A stretch of 64,000 nucleotides of DNA from Pseudomonadota bacterium. Lineage in GTDB: Bacteria; Pseudomonadota; Alphaproteobacteria; Rhizobiales; Xanthobacteraceae. Below the pieces are notes generated by a model that worked only from the letters and a program-made list of their open reading frames with translations, was not told the origin of the DNA and searched no databases. The position numbers and the translations under genes are program-made. Of this stretch, positions 44,902 to 55,223 are shown piece by piece. Every line of letters begins with the position of its first letter. The first letter of the stretch is position 1. The stretch covers positions 16,906 to 80,905 of the forward strand of contig JAFECJ010000015.1 in NCBI GenBank assembly GCA_018242205.1. The letters run 5' to 3'.

Positions 44902-47900
44902 TCACTCGCGCGCCAGATCGCCGAGCAAGCTCGCCGCCACCGAGAGCTTCGACAAGGTCAGCCCGGAGCCCGCGATCTCGTGAATCGCGGCGCGGATGCG
45001 CTCGACTTCGGTCTTGCGCGGCTTGAGCCACTCCGTCACGGCGTCGGCGCCGGCGTGGCCGTTGCCGACCATCGCCGCGGTCAGCCGCCGTTCGGCATCG
45101 CCGATCTGATCGACGGCGCGGTCGAGCGCCAGGCGATCGAAATAATCCGACACGACAATGCCAGGCACGGCATGCGCCACTCTGTCGAGCTGGAAGAAGG
45201 CTTCGGTGGCGAAATACGTCGCCGTCACTTCCGCGACCGGTTTGCCGGCGCGATCGGCGACCAGCACGATATCCGGCGCGGCCTTGGTGAAGGCCAGATT
45301 GGCGATGCGCCGCGCCAGATGTTCCGGCACGCCGTCGCGCGTCAATTCGGCGATGCGCGCATCGCGCGCCGCCGCCGCCGGCTTCGACAGCGCGGCGTCG
45401 AGCGCCGCTTCCACCTGGGCGATGCCGTCGCGGTAATGCGCGACGATGGCGTCGAGGCCGAGCTTGAGATCGACGTTGCGCAAGAACCAAACCAGCCGGT
45501 CGAGCAGCAGGCCCTGCACGGCGGCGTAGAGCGACAATTGGGTGTCGCCGGTGACCTTGTTGTCGAGCGTGTCGACCTCGCCGTTGAGGTCGACCATGTC
45601 GTAGCTGTTGCGCACGGCGGCGAAGGCCGCGGCGATCGAAGCGGCGGTGGCGCCGGTCTGATCGGCGATGCGCACGGTCAGCGTGGCGCCGCCGCGGTTG
45701 ATCATCGAGTTGGTGAGCTGGGTAGCGATGATCTCACGACGCAGGCGGTGCGATTGCAGCGCATCAGGATGCCGTGTCGTCATTTCCTGCGGGAAGTAGC
45801 GATTGATCTCGCGACCGAGATAGGGATCGTCCGGCACGGTCGAATTGAGGAGCTCCGAATAGAGCGTGAGCTTGGCGTAAGCGAGCAGCACCGCCAGTTC
45901 CGGCCGCGTCAGCGGCAGGTTGCGCTTGCGCCGGTCGGCAAGCGCCATCTCGTCGGGCAGATATTCGACCGCGCGGTCGAGCAAGCCGCGCTGCTCCAAG
46001 GTCTGCATCAGGCGTTGCTGGAAGCCGAAATCCTCCAGCCCACGCCGCTGCGCCAGCGAGATCGCCAAAGTCTGCTGGTAGTTGTTGCGCAGGACGAGAC
46101 GCGCCACCTCGTCGGTCATCTCGACCAGCTCGGCGTTGCGCTCATCGATCGTCAGCGTGCCGGCACGTACCAGCGACGAATAAGCGATCTTGATATTGAC
46201 TTCGACGTCGGAGGTGTTGACGCCGGCCGAGTTGTCGATGGCGTCAGTGTTGAGCCGCACGCCGGCCATCGCAGCCTCGATGCGGCCGCGCTGCGTCATG
46301 CCGAGATTGGCGCCCTCGCCGACCACCTTGACCCGCAAATCGACGCCGGTGATGCGGATGGCGTCGTTGGCGCGGTCGCCGGCCGCCTCGTCGCTTTCGC
46401 CCGCGGCGCGCACATAGGTGCCGATGCCGCCGAAGAACAACAGGTCGACCTTGGCCTTCAGAATCGCCTGCATCAATTGCTGCGGCGTCACCTTTTCGCC
46501 GACCTCGAACAGCTTCTGCGCCTCGGGCGACAGGCGGATTTCCTTCGACGAGCGCGGATAGATGCCGCCACCCTTGGACAACAGCGCCTTGTCGTAATCC
46601 TGCCAGCTCGAGCGCGGCAAATCGAACAGTCTTTGCCGTTCGAGGAAGCTCTCTTTCGGATCGGGATCGGGATCGATGAAGATGTCGCGGTGGTCGAAGG
46701 CGGCAACCAGCTTGGTCGTGTTCTCGCGCAGCATGCCGTTGCCGAACACATCGCCCGACATATCGCCCACGCCGACCGCAGTGAACGGCGTCTCATGGAT
46801 GTTGATGTCCATCTCGCGGAAATGGCGCTTGACCGATTCCCACGCACCGCGCGCGGTAATGCCCATCACCTTGTGGTCGTAGCCGGCCGAGCCGCCGGAG
46901 GCGAAGGCATCGCCCAGCCAATAGCCGTGCTCGATCGACAGCGCATTGGCGATGTCGGAGAAGGTCGCCGTGCCCTTGTCGGCAGCAACCACGAGATAAG
47001 GATCGTCGCCCTCGTGCCGCACCACATTGTCCGGCGGAATAATGGTGCCGTCCGGCGCGTAGTTGTCGGTAATCTCCAACAGCGACGAGATGAACAGCTT
47101 ATAGGTGGCGATGCCTTCGGCCATGAACACGTCGCGCGAAGGATTCTTCGGCATCTGCTTCGGCACGAAGCCGCCTTTGGCGCCGACCGGAACGATCACC
47201 GCATTCTTGACCTGCTGCGCCTTGACGAGGCCGAGGATCTCGGTGCGGAAATCCTGCGGCCGGTCCGACCAGCGGATGCCGCCGCGCGCTACTTTGCCGA
47301 AGCGCATGTGAATGCCCTCGACCCGCGGCGAATAGACGAAGATCTCGTAGAGCGGACGCGGCAACGGCATCTCGGTCAGCTTGCCGCTTTCGAACTTGAT
47401 GGCGATCAGCGGCTTGAGCTGACCGCTCTTGTCGGTCTGGAAGAAATTGGTGCGGATCGCCGACTGCACGGCATTGACGAAGACGCGGAGAATGCGGTCT
47501 TCGTCGAGGCTGTCGACCTTCTCGAGTTCCGCCTCGATGCGCTCGGCCACCGCCTTCTGATTAGCGTCACGTGCACCGTCGGCTTCGGCGCGCGGGTCGA
47601 AGCGGGCGTAGAACAATTCGACGACCGCGGCAGCGACGGCCGGATGCTTGACCAGCGTCGCCCACATATAGTCCTGCGAATAGGGCACGCGGATCTGCCG
47701 CAGATAGCGCGACAAAGTGCGGATCAGGGCGACGTCGCGCCAGCCGGCGCCGGCGGTCAGCGTCAGCGCGTTGTAGCCATCGTTCTCGGCGCCGCCGCGC
47801 ATGATGTTGAGGAAGGCCGCCTCGAGCCTCGCCTTGTCCTGCTCGATGTCGATCGCCGCGCCGTCGGCGCGCTCGAGCAGCATGTCGTGGAACCAGACCT

Positions 47901-49725
47901 CGGCCTGGCCGGTCGGCTTGATGTCGTAGGTGCGCTCGTCGACGACACGGAAGCCCATGTTTTCCAGGACCGGCACACGCTCGGATAGCGGCAGCGGCCG
48001 GGCGAAGCTCCAGACCTTCAGGCCGGCGGCGTGGTAGCTCTCGCCGTCACGGCGATGGAAGTCGACGCCGAGCGGGCGGTCGTCGGTCAAATGCTCGATG
48101 ACGCGTATGTCGGCCGCGGCGATCGGCGGCGCATACGTGTCCTGATAACCGGCGGAGAACGCGGCGCCGTAACGCTCAAACAATTCGCGCGCCTTGTCCG
48201 GCCCATAGCCACCATGCAGCGCCTCGGCCAGGCTGTCGACCCAGCTGCGCACGATGTCGGCGACATCGCGCTCCAGCGTCTCCCGGGAGATCACCTTGGC
48301 TTCGCCGCCGGAACGACCGACGATGAAGTGGACGCGCACCAACGGCCCTTCCGGGAAGAACGGATAAAAGGCGGAAACGCGGCCGTTGAAGGCTCGCGCC
48401 AGATAGTCGCCGATCTTGACGCGCATGGCGCTGTCGTAGCGTTCGCGCGGCACATAGACCATCGCCGAGACAAAGCGATCGAAGCGGTCGCGGCGCGCCA
48501 GGACGCGCACGCGCGGCCGCTCGTCGAGCTGCATGATGGCGATGGCGAACTCGTACAGCGTATCTTCGTCGACCTGGAACAGTTCGTCGCGCGGATAATG
48601 CTCGAGCACGTTCGCCAAAGCCTTGGCGGAGTGGCTGCTCGGCGCGAAGCCGGCGCGCTGCTCGATCGCCGCGATCTTGCGCCGCAGATAGGGAATACTG
48701 CGGGTGGCGCGCGTATAGGCGGGCGACGTGAACAGGCCGATGAGGCGATGTTCGCCGATCAGATTGCCTTCGGCGTCGTATTTCTTGACGCCAATATAAT
48801 CGAGATAAGTACGCCGGTGCACGCGTGAATGCACGTTGGCCTTGGCGATGATCAGCGGCCGCGGCTCGTTGAGAAACGCCATGATTTCCGGCGTGAATTC
48901 AAGATGCTGGTCGCCGCGTTTCAGCACCCGCATGCCCGTGTCGCGCATGATGCCGAGGCTCGAACTGAAATCGGGATCGAGACCGTTGCCACTTACAACA
49001 TAATCGCGCAGCCCGAGGAAAGTGAAATGATCGTCGAGCAGCCATTGCAGGAAATGAATGGCTTCGCCGATTTCGTCGACCGGAAGCGGCGGCGGATTGG
49101 TCTTGAGGTTGCTGACGATAGCGTTGACGCGCTCAAGCATCGGTCGCCAGTCGGCGACGGCGACGCGGACCTGCCCTAGGATCTGCTCGATCGCGGATAC
49201 GAGATCGGCGCGAACCGCGGCGTCGGCGATCGGCGCCAGGTGAATATGGATGAAGCTTTCGCGCGCGCTGCCGTCGAAAGAGACAAGGCGGCCGTTGTCG
49301 CGTTTAACGTTGAAGACCGGGTGCGCAACAAAGCGTACGTCGATACGACGATCGGCAATTTCGTTCGTCACCGAGTCGACCAGGAACGGCATGTCGTCAT
49401 TGACGATATCGATGACGGTGATCGTCTTATGACCGCCAGCCTCGTCAAGCGTCACAGTCTCACAGCGCACTTTCGGCTTACCGGCCGAGCGCTGATCGAG
49501 GAATTTCCAGGCACGCTCGGCGAGCAGCGCCAATTCGGCCGCGGAGTAGCGCACGATGTCTTCGGGCACGGCGCGTCCGAACATCTGCGCCGCAAAATCC
49601 ACTGGACTTGCCAGGTGCCGGGCGGCGAGTGCTTTATCCGCTTGCTCGATAATGGCGTGCGCGGCGGCTTGCTCGGCGTTGGCGTGATTGGTTTGAGCCA
49701 ATTTGTCCAGCACGGGGGACCTCAT
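44902..49725 (-). CDS. gdhB: NAD-specific glutamate dehydrogenase, 180-kDa type
   Basis: A 1607-residue enzyme that oxidises glutamate to 2-oxoglutarate and ammonium with NAD. It has the large GDH180 architecture: a long N-terminal ACT-like regulatory part (about residues 1-700), then the catalytic core with [27 protein letters not shown] and [13 protein letters not shown], and a long C-terminal helical domain. The family is common in alphaproteobacteria. The start at 49725 ([13 protein letters not shown]) has no clear ribosome binding site. The symbol gdhB is the usual one for this class. Confidence 0.95.
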   Translation of the reverse strand: MRSPVLDKLAQTNHANAEQAAAHAIIEQADKALAARHLASPVDFAAQMFGRAVPEDIVRYSAAELALLAERAWKFLDQRSAGKPKVRCETVTLDEAGGHKTITVIDIVNDDMPFLVDSVTNEIADRRIDVRFVAHPVFNVKRDNGRLVSFDGSARESFIHIHLAPIADAAVRADLVSAIEQILGQVRVAVADWRPMLERVNAIVSNLKTNPPPLPVDEIGEAIHFLQWLLDDHFTFLGLRDYVVSGNGLDPDFSSSLGIMRDTGMRVLKRGDQHLEFTPEIMAFLNEPRPLIIAKANVHSRVHRRTYLDYIGVKKYDAEGNLIGEHRLIGLFTSPAYTRATRSIPYLRRKIAAIEQRAGFAPSSHSAKALANVLEHYPRDELFQVDEDTLYEFAIAIMQLDERPRVRVLARRDRFDRFVSAMVYVPRERYDSAMRVKIGDYLARAFNGRVSAFYPFFPEGPLVRVHFIVGRSGGEAKVISRETLERDVADIVRSWVDSLAEALHGGYGPDKARELFERYGAAFSAGYQDTYAPPIAAADIRVIEHLTDDRPLGVDFHRRDGESYHAAGLKVWSFARPLPLSERVPVLENMGFRVVDERTYDIKPTGQAEVWFHDMLLERADGAAIDIEQDKARLEAAFLNIMRGGAENDGYNALTLTAGAGWRDVALIRTLSRYLRQIRVPYSQDYMWATLVKHPAVAAAVVELFYARFDPRAEADGARDANQKAVAERIEAELEKVDSLDEDRILRVFVNAVQSAIRTNFFQTDKSGQLKPLIAIKFESGKLTEMPLPRPLYEIFVYSPRVEGIHMRFGKVARGGIRWSDRPQDFRTEILGLVKAQQVKNAVIVPVGAKGGFVPKQMPKNPSRDVFMAEGIATYKLFISSLLEITDNYAPDGTIIPPDNVVRHEGDDPYLVVAADKGTATFSDIANALSIEHGYWLGDAFASGGSAGYDHKVMGITARGAWESVKRHFREMDINIHETPFTAVGVGDMSGDVFGNGMLRENTTKLVAAFDHRDIFIDPDPDPKESFLERQRLFDLPRSSWQDYDKALLSKGGGIYPRSSKEIRLSPEAQKLFEVGEKVTPQQLMQAILKAKVDLLFFGGIGTYVRAAGESDEAAGDRANDAIRITGVDLRVKVVGEGANLGMTQRGRIEAAMAGVRLNTDAIDNSAGVNTSDVEVNIKIAYSSLVRAGTLTIDERNAELVEMTDEVARLVLRNNYQQTLAISLAQRRGLEDFGFQQRLMQTLEQRGLLDRAVEYLPDEMALADRRKRNLPLTRPELAVLLAYAKLTLYSELLNSTVPDDPYLGREINRYFPQEMTTRHPDALQSHRLRREIIATQLTNSMINRGGATLTVRIADQTGATAASIAAAFAAVRNSYDMVDLNGEVDTLDNKVTGDTQLSLYAAVQGLLLDRLVWFLRNVDLKLGLDAIVAHYRDGIAQVEAALDAALSKPAAAARDARIAELTRDGVPEHLARRIANLAFTKAAPDIVLVADRAGKPVAEVTATYFATEAFFQLDRVAHAVPGIVVSDYFDRLALDRAVDQIGDAERRLTAAMVGNGHAGADAVTEWLKPRKTEVERIRAAIHEIAGSGLTLSKLSVAASLLGDLARE

Positions 49726-50015
49726 AAGGGCAGGAGCGACAGGAGGCTTTTCCGGAGCGGAGACCGCTCATGGAGACGATGGGCATCCGGTGAATCGGTC
49801 GTGGCTGGTTGCGCAGTGGACACCTTCCCGACCGTCAGGTCGAGAGCAACACACCAATTGGTGACGACACCGTGACCGCTTGACGGGGCCAGCGATAACA
49901 TGATGACAAGATATTGATGACAAAGGCGAAATCATTGCGGCCGCCGCATATCGCGCGGCTGCGAAGCGGTGTAGCCTAGACCAATCTGCGACCAAGAAAA
50001 TTTTTGGGTGGAGTG

Positions 50016-50672
50016 ATGGCCAAACCGATGAGCAGGAAACCCGGCAGCGCGGCGACAAAGGCCGCAACCAGGCCCGTGAAAAGCGGAGCAACTGCGCCAG
50101 CGGCGGCCGACGATACGCCGGTGATCGCGCTGGATCTGCCGCAAGGTGAGCTGTCGCCGGCGATGACCGCCTATTTCCAGAAATGCCAGGACAAGCTCGG
50201 CTTCATTCCCAATGTCCTGGCGGCCTACGCCTTCGATAACGCCAAACTCGAAGCCTTCGCCGCGATGTACAACGACCTGATGCTGGCGCCGAGCGGCTTG
50301 TCCAAGCTCGAGCGCGAGATGATCGCGGTGGCGGTATCGTCGCAGAACCGTTGCTATTATTGCCTCACCGCCCATGGCGCCACGGTGCGGCAATATTCCG
50401 GCAATCCGGTGCTTGGCGAGCAGATCGTGATGAACTATCGCGCCGCCCGGCTCAATCCGCGCCAGCGCGCGATGCTCGATTTCGCCGTGAAACTCACCGT
50501 GACGCCGGCCGAGGTCGAGGAGGAAGACCGCGAGGTCTTGCGCCGCGCCGGCTTTTCCGACCGCGACATCTGGGACATCGCCGCGATCACCGGCTTCTTC
50601 AACATGTCGAACCGAATCGCCAGCGGCACCGACATGCGGCCGAACACGGTCTATCACGGGCAGGCGCGATAG
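50016..50672 (+). CDS. AhpD-like / carboxymuconolactone decarboxylase-family peroxidase-related protein
   Basis: A 218-residue protein. After a basic low-complexity N-terminus of about 40 residues, the core has LGFIPNVLAAYAFDNAKLEAFAAMY and SSQNRCYYCLTAHGATVRQ, where CYYC plus the His form the AhpD-type redox site, then AMLDFAVKLTVTP and ITGFFNMSNRIA. It resembles peroxidase-related uncharacterised enzymes of the alkylhydroperoxidase D fold. The start is uncertain: GTG and ATG codons lie close together. It is separated from ggt by a repeat. Confidence 0.84.
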   Translation: MAKPMSRKPGSAATKAATRPVKSGATAPAAADDTPVIALDLPQGELSPAMTAYFQKCQDKLGFIPNVLAAYAFDNAKLEAFAAMYNDLMLAPSGLSKLEREMIAVAVSSQNRCYYCLTAHGATVRQYSGNPVLGEQIVMNYRAARLNPRQRAMLDFAVKLTVTPAEVEEEDREVLRRAGFSDRDIWDIAAITGFFNMSNRIASGTDMRPNTVYHGQAR

Positions 50673-50692
50673 TCTGAGCGGTGCTACACACT

Positions 50693-50767
50693 CCGTTTGT
50701 CCCCGCGAAAGCGGGAACCCAGTATAAAGTTCAAGGAATGGGTCCCCGCTTTCGCGGGGACGAACGG
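50693..50767. repeat. Palindromic intergenic repeat, family A (copy 2)
   Basis: The left arm CCGTTTGTCCCCGCGAAAGC (50693 on, to 50721) and the right arm 50739-50767 are reverse complements with only two mismatches over 29 bases. It lies just upstream of the ggt start codon and encodes the misleading in-frame N-terminal extension of ggt. Confidence 0.9.
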
Positions 50768-50776
50768 ATTGGTCTG

Positions 50777-52525
50777 ATGCTCCGACGATTTATCACTGCA
50801 GCTCTCGCCCTCCTCCTCACCGCTTCGCTGGCGCTGGCGCAGTCGACGCCACAGCTCGCGACGTCGCAGAAATCGTTTCCGCCGGCGCACGGCATCATTG
50901 GCCAGAACGGCATGGTGGTGGCGCAGGAGCGCATCGCCGCGCGCATTGGCGTCGAGATCCTCGATCGCGGCGGCAATGCCGTCGATGCCGCGGTTGCCGT
51001 GGGTTTCGCACTTGCCGTGACCTATCCGCGCGCCGGCAATCTCGGCGGCGGCGGTTTCATGGTCATTCACATGGCCAAGGACAACAAGAACACCTCGATC
51101 GATTATCGCGAGACTGCGCCGGCCGCGGCGACGCCGACCATGTTCCTCGATGCGCAGGGCAATCCGGATCCGGTGAAATCGCGCGACAGCGGCCTCGCCG
51201 TCGGCGTGCCGGGCACGGTGGCAGGACTGGCGATGGCGGCGAAGAAATACGGCTCGGGCAAGCTGTCGCTGAGCGATCTACTGCAACCGGCGATTCGCCT
51301 TGCCGAAGACGGCTTCCAGATCCAGGACGACACCGCGGACTCGTTGCCGGGTGCGGCGAAGAAGCTGGCGCGTTGGCCCTCATCGGCGTCAATCTTGCTC
51401 AAGAACGGCAATCAGCCGCTGGAAGCCGGCGACCGCCTCATCCAATTCGATCTCGCCGACACCTTGAAGAAGATCGCCGACAAAGGCCCCGACGGCTTTT
51501 ATCGCGGCGATGTCGCCAAAGAGATCGCCGCCGCGGTAAAGAGCGCCGGCGGCATCATGACCACCGAGGATCTCGCAAATTATCGCGCCGTCGAACGACC
51601 GGTGATCCATGGCACCTACCGCGGCTACGACATCGTCTCGATGCCGCCGCCCTCTTCCGGCGGCGTGCACCTGATCGAGATGCTCAACATCCTCGAGGGC
51701 TACGATCTCGGCAAGATCAGTCGCAACGACGAAGCGCTGCATTATTTCATCGAGGCGATGAAGCGTGCTTATGCCGATCGCGCCGTCTATATGGGCGATC
51801 CGGATTCGGTGAAGATGCCGATCGCCGGACTGATCTCGAAGAAATATGCCGCCGAACTGCGAAAGGGCATGACCGACAAGGCCACACCGTCATCCGAAAT
51901 TAAAGCCGGCAAGCCGGCCGATTTCGAAGGCCAGAACACCACGCATTTCTCCGTCATCGATCGCGACGGCAACGCCGTGTCGAACACCTATACGCTGAAC
52001 TTCTCCTACGGCCTTGGCCTGATCGCCGACGGCACCGGCGTGCTACTCAACAACGAGCTCGATGACTTCACCGCCAAGGCCGGCGCGTCAAATGCCTACG
52101 GTCTGGTCGGCTTCGCCGCCAACCTGCCTGGCCCGAATAAGCGGCCGTTGTCGTCGATGACGCCGACCATCGTCCTGAAAGACGGCAAGCCGTTCCTCAT
52201 CACCGGCTCGCCGGGCGGCAGCCGCATCATTACCGCGGTGCTGCAAATCATCACCAACGTGATCGACTTTCACATGTCGATTGCCCAGGCTGTCTCGGCG
52301 CCGCGCATCCATCATCAATGGATGCCGGACCAGACTTACGTCGAAAACGGTTTTCCGCAGGCCGTACTAGACGCCCTCGCCGCGCGCGGCCATAAACTGG
52401 TGCCGACCGATCCGCATACCTCGGCCAACTCGATCGCCGTGCTGCCGAAGACCGAGTTCGAACCGCAACGCTATGTCGGAGCCGCCGACACGCGCACGCG
52501 TGGCGCGCTGGCCGCCGGCTATTGA
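50777..52525 (+). CDS. ggt: Gamma-glutamyltransferase
   Basis: A 582-residue secreted enzyme that cleaves the gamma-glutamyl bond of glutathione. The signal peptide is MLRRFITAALALLLTASLALA (residues 1-21). HGIIGQNGMVVAQERIAARIG and RETAPAAATPTMF follow; TTHFSVIDRDGNAVSNTYTLN contains the Thr that is exposed by autocleavage and serves as nucleophile, and GSPGGSRIITAVLQ is the conserved small-subunit loop. The start at 50777 avoids the upstream repeat-derived codons. It is likely monocistronic. Confidence 0.95.
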   Translation: MLRRFITAALALLLTASLALAQSTPQLATSQKSFPPAHGIIGQNGMVVAQERIAARIGVEILDRGGNAVDAAVAVGFALAVTYPRAGNLGGGGFMVIHMAKDNKNTSIDYRETAPAAATPTMFLDAQGNPDPVKSRDSGLAVGVPGTVAGLAMAAKKYGSGKLSLSDLLQPAIRLAEDGFQIQDDTADSLPGAAKKLARWPSSASILLKNGNQPLEAGDRLIQFDLADTLKKIADKGPDGFYRGDVAKEIAAAVKSAGGIMTTEDLANYRAVERPVIHGTYRGYDIVSMPPPSSGGVHLIEMLNILEGYDLGKISRNDEALHYFIEAMKRAYADRAVYMGDPDSVKMPIAGLISKKYAAELRKGMTDKATPSSEIKAGKPADFEGQNTTHFSVIDRDGNAVSNTYTLNFSYGLGLIADGTGVLLNNELDDFTAKAGASNAYGLVGFAANLPGPNKRPLSSMTPTIVLKDGKPFLITGSPGGSRIITAVLQIITNVIDFHMSIAQAVSAPRIHHQWMPDQTYVENGFPQAVLDALAARGHKLVPTDPHTSANSIAVLPKTEFEPQRYVGAADTRTRGALAAGY

Positions 52526-52537
52526 GAGACAATCGGG

Positions 52538-52705
52538 ACTAGTGCCGCCAATTTGAAGTTCCTGCATCAGCTGCAGCAAGCTCGGTCAGGAACTTCAAAT
52601 CGAAAAGCGGCCCTAGAATCATAGATTTGCTAGTGCCCTTTACTTCCCGAAATTCGTTCGGAAGGTTGCTGCCATGTATCACGAATCTCGGAAAGCGGGC
52701 ACTAG
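52538..52705. repeat. Composite inverted-repeat element, family F
   Basis: Two hairpins stand in tandem: a perfect 14-bp stem (52551-52564 with 52587-52600, ATTTGAAGTTCCTG) and a longer imperfect one whose ends CTAGTGCCC (52630-52638) and GGGCACTAG (52697-52705) match, as do TTCCCGAAATTCG and CGAATCTCGGAAA inside. ACTAGTGCC also opens the element at 52538. It ends five bases before the ybaK start codon. Confidence 0.85.
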
Positions 52706-52710
52706 TGACG

Positions 52711-53187
52711 ATGAATGAAACAACGCCCTCGGTCGAGCGGGTGCGCGCCGCGCTTCTCGCCGCGAACCACGCCGACACCATCGAAGTGTTCCCCGACGGC
52801 ACGCGCACCGCGCAGGACGCCGCCAATGCGGTCGGCTGCACCGTAGCGCAGATCGCCAAGTCCATCGTGCTGCGCGCCGGCGACCAGGTCGTGCTGGTGG
52901 TCACGTCCGGCGCCAACCGCGTCGATACGCACAAGATCGCCGGCCTGCTCGGCCAGCCCGTCAAGCCCGCCGACGGCCGCTGGGTTCGCGACGTCACCGG
53001 CTTCGCCATCGGCGGCGTCGCCCCGATCGGCCACCAGACGCCGCCGCGCATCTTTATCGACCGGGACCTGATGACGCTCGACCCCATCTGGGCCGCGGCC
53101 GGCTCGCCGCGCCACGTTTTCCGCACCACCGCCGCCGAAATCGCCGCCCTGACCGGCGGCACCGTGGCCGACGTCCGGGAAGGCTGA
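52711..53187 (+). CDS. YbaK/EbsC-family aminoacyl-tRNA deacylase
   Basis: A 158-residue protein with the YbaK/ProX fold: ERVRAALLAANHADTIEVFPDGTRTAQDAANAVG near the start, then AQIAKSIVLRAGDQVVLVV (the Lys is conserved) and RWVRDVTGFAIGGVAPIGH. Such proteins hydrolyse mischarged tRNAs, for example Cys-tRNA(Pro). The chosen ATG at 52711 is right at the edge of a structured repeat, with no clear Shine-Dalgarno sequence. A second member of the fold lies at 57844. Confidence 0.88.
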   Translation: MNETTPSVERVRAALLAANHADTIEVFPDGTRTAQDAANAVGCTVAQIAKSIVLRAGDQVVLVVTSGANRVDTHKIAGLLGQPVKPADGRWVRDVTGFAIGGVAPIGHQTPPRIFIDRDLMTLDPIWAAAGSPRHVFRTTAAEIAALTGGTVADVREG

Positions 53188-53198
53188 GCCCCCCGGGA

Positions 53199-53242
53199 GC
53201 GCTTCCAGGCGAAGTGGGCACCGGTTCGCCGTCCGGAAGCGC
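53199..53242. repeat. 44-bp palindromic repeat, family C (copy 2)
   Basis: The outer stem GCGCTTCC (53199-53206) pairs with GGAAGCGC (53235-53242), and the inner GGCGAA with TTCGCC. Compared with copy 1 (21408-21451), the outer stem has C and G where copy 1 has T and A, so pairing is kept. It lies 11 bases after the ybaK stop and before bioY. Confidence 0.9.
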
Positions 53243-53323
53243 GACAAGACAAAAGAGCCCGGACTTTTCGCCCGCCCCGCGATGGGCTACCAAAGGGCGA
53301 CCGTTTCAACGAAAGGACCCCTC

Positions 53324-53917
53324 ATGAAGCGCCTGTTCAAGAACGCCTCGGCGGCCATGGCCCGGGACGACATCGGCACCCGCCTGCTGATGGGCTTTGC
53401 CGCAGTCGTGATCGGCTCGCTGTTGCTGACGGCGTCGGCGCGCACCCAGATCCCGTTCTGGCCGGTGCCGATGACCATGCAGACGCTCGCCGTGATCGTC
53501 ATCGGCATGTCGCTCGGGTCGCGCCTCGGCTTCATCGTGGTCACCGCCTATGTGCTCGAAGGCCTGATGGGCCTGCCGGTGTTTGCCAACACCCCGGCGC
53601 GCGGCGCCGGCCTCGCCTACCTGATGGGCCCGACCGGCGGCTATCTGATCGGCTTCTGCGTCGCCGCTTACGTCTCCGGCTGGCTCGCCGAGCGCGGCTA
53701 TGGCCGCGATCTCCTGCGCGCCTCGCTGGTCAATGTCATCGGCACCACGATCATGCTCGCCATGGGCTTTGCCTGGCTCGCGCATCTCATCGGTCCGACC
53801 AAGGCCTTCGCCTTCGGCGTCTCGCCGTTCCTCTTGTCGTCGATCGTGAAGATCGCGCTCGGCGCCGTGCTTGCCGTCGCCATCGCCCGCTCGCCGCTGA
53901 AGCGCATCGGCCGCTAA
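53324..53917 (+). CDS. bioY: Biotin transporter S-component BioY
   Basis: A 197-residue membrane protein. Hydrophobic segments and the motifs SARTQIPFWPVPMTMQTLAV and LMGLPVFANTPARGAGLAYLMGPTGGYLIGF are those of BioY, the substrate-binding component of biotin uptake of the ECF type; in alphaproteobacteria it can function alone. The start at 53324 follows GAAAGGA. A bidirectional terminator separates it from the convergent YeiH gene. No bioM/bioN genes are adjacent. Confidence 0.95.
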   Translation: MKRLFKNASAAMARDDIGTRLLMGFAAVVIGSLLLTASARTQIPFWPVPMTMQTLAVIVIGMSLGSRLGFIVVTAYVLEGLMGLPVFANTPARGAGLAYLMGPTGGYLIGFCVAAYVSGWLAERGYGRDLLRASLVNVIGTTIMLAMGFAWLAHLIGPTKAFAFGVSPFLLSSIVKIALGAVLAVAIARSPLKRIGR

Positions 53918-53940
53918 GTAACAACGCACGCTGGAATACG

Positions 53941-53973
53941 AAAAGGCCGGAGCGATGCTCCGGCCTTTTTTTC
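53941..53973. terminator. Bidirectional terminator between bioY and the YeiH gene
   Basis: AAAAGGCCGGAGC (53941-53953) pairs exactly with GCTCCGGCCTTTT (53957-53969) around a GAT loop. T-runs occur on both strands, so it serves both convergent genes. Confidence 0.93.
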
Positions 53974-53987
53974 ATGCGTCGCTCAAT

Positions 53988-55079
53988 TCAAGCCAGATGA
54001 AGCATGCCGATCAACGCGATGCTGATCGCGCCGAGCAGAACCAGCGACAAAATAACAGCGGCGGTCACGCGACCTCCGGCGCTCGCCACGGTGCGCAGAT
54101 CGACACCCAGTCCGAGCGCCGCCATCGAGATGACCGTGAGCACCGTCGCCAGCGTGGCCGTGGGCGCGAGAATCGTCGTGGGCAGCAGGCCAAGCGAGCG
54201 CGCGAGCGCCATCACGATGAAGCCGATGATGAACCACGGCACCATGGTCGCGAAGTTGAGCCGCTTGGCCGGATCTTCGCCCGCCGTCACCTGCCCTGCG
54301 CCGACGGGCCGGGGCGCCAGACGCGGCCCTATGAAAGACAGCACGAGGCAGACGGGTCCCAGCATGAGCACGCGCATGAGCTTGACCAGCGTCCCCATTT
54401 GCACGGCGGTGGCCCCCAGAGGGGAGGCCGCCGCGATAACCTGCGGCACCGCATAAACCGTCAAGCCGGCGAATGCGCCGTAGGCCAGCGCGCTCATTCC
54501 CAAAGCAATACCGAGGAGGGGCAGGCCGAGCACGACGGCGACACCAAGCACAGCCGTGAAGGCGATCGAGGATGCAACCTCTTCCGAGTCGGCGCCGATG
54601 ACCGGCGCGACCGCGGCGATCGCCGAATTGCCGCAAATCGAATTGCCGCACGCCACCAGCAGCGCCATGCGGGTCGGCAGGCCGAGCAGACGGCCGATGC
54701 CGAAGCTGAGCGGAATGACGACCGCAACGACGGCGGCGATGCCGATCAGCAAAGGCAGCCCGGCGGCGAGCACGGTGGCGCCACTGACAGACGCGCCCAG
54801 CAGGACGACGGCAAACTCGAGCAGATATTTGGCGCTGAACCCGATGCCGGACCGCCAGGCCGGACCGGGAGTCCATAGGCTGCGCACGAGCGAGCCGAGC
54901 ACGATGGCAACGACCAGCGCCTCCAGCCATGCCTTCCCGAATAGCCGCCATTCGGCCCGCTCGATTCCGTAGGCGATGGCGGTGACGGCAATGCTCAGCA
55001 CCAACCCGGGCAGGATCGATCTGGGGGATTTCGTTGGCCGAACGAGCGGCGGCGTGTCGGCGGGTGTGATCGTGGTCAA
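53988..55079 (-). CDS. YeiH-family (UPF0324/PSE) putative sulfate exporter
   Basis: A 363-residue polytopic membrane protein, about ten segments. The characteristic CGNSICGNSAIAAVAPVIGA motif and LLEFAVVLLGASVSG identify the YeiH/UPF0324 family, called putative sulfate exporters. The usual neighbouring LysR regulator is not present; a 12-bp perfect palindrome (55157-55168) lies about 80 bases upstream instead. The transported solute is not firmly known in the family. Confidence 0.92.
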   Translation of the reverse strand: MTTITPADTPPLVRPTKSPRSILPGLVLSIAVTAIAYGIERAEWRLFGKAWLEALVVAIVLGSLVRSLWTPGPAWRSGIGFSAKYLLEFAVVLLGASVSGATVLAAGLPLLIGIAAVVAVVIPLSFGIGRLLGLPTRMALLVACGNSICGNSAIAAVAPVIGADSEEVASSIAFTAVLGVAVVLGLPLLGIALGMSALAYGAFAGLTVYAVPQVIAAASPLGATAVQMGTLVKLMRVLMLGPVCLVLSFIGPRLAPRPVGAGQVTAGEDPAKRLNFATMVPWFIIGFIVMALARSLGLLPTTILAPTATLATVLTVISMAALGLGVDLRTVASAGGRVTAAVILSLVLLGAISIALIGMLHLA

Positions 55080-55156
55080 AGACGGCTTCCTTTCACCGGC
55101 AAAATAAGCCGCCTCTGACCATTCGATCCAACAGATTTAAATTCTAATATCGTTCG

Positions 55157-55168
55157 ATTCTATAGAAT
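55157..55168. promoter_or_regulatory. 12-bp palindrome upstream of the YeiH gene
   Basis: ATTCTATAGAAT is a perfect palindrome in an A/T-rich stretch. It could be a repressor operator for the minus-strand YeiH gene (start 55079). No regulator is identified. Confidence 0.4.
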
Positions 55169-55223
55169 GGTTGATCCCGGCGACAGCGCGGCGCCGGTTT
55201 AATGGCGCGGGTCGAATGACGCG

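Noticed and set aside
44980..47988. A 1002-codon open frame on the plus strand.
   Set aside because: It lies wholly antisense to gdhB, has no start signal or recognised domain, and is a by-product of the high GC content.
50681..50776. An N-terminal extension of ggt by 32 codons.
   Set aside because: It is encoded by the family A repeat, and the true signal peptide begins at 50777.
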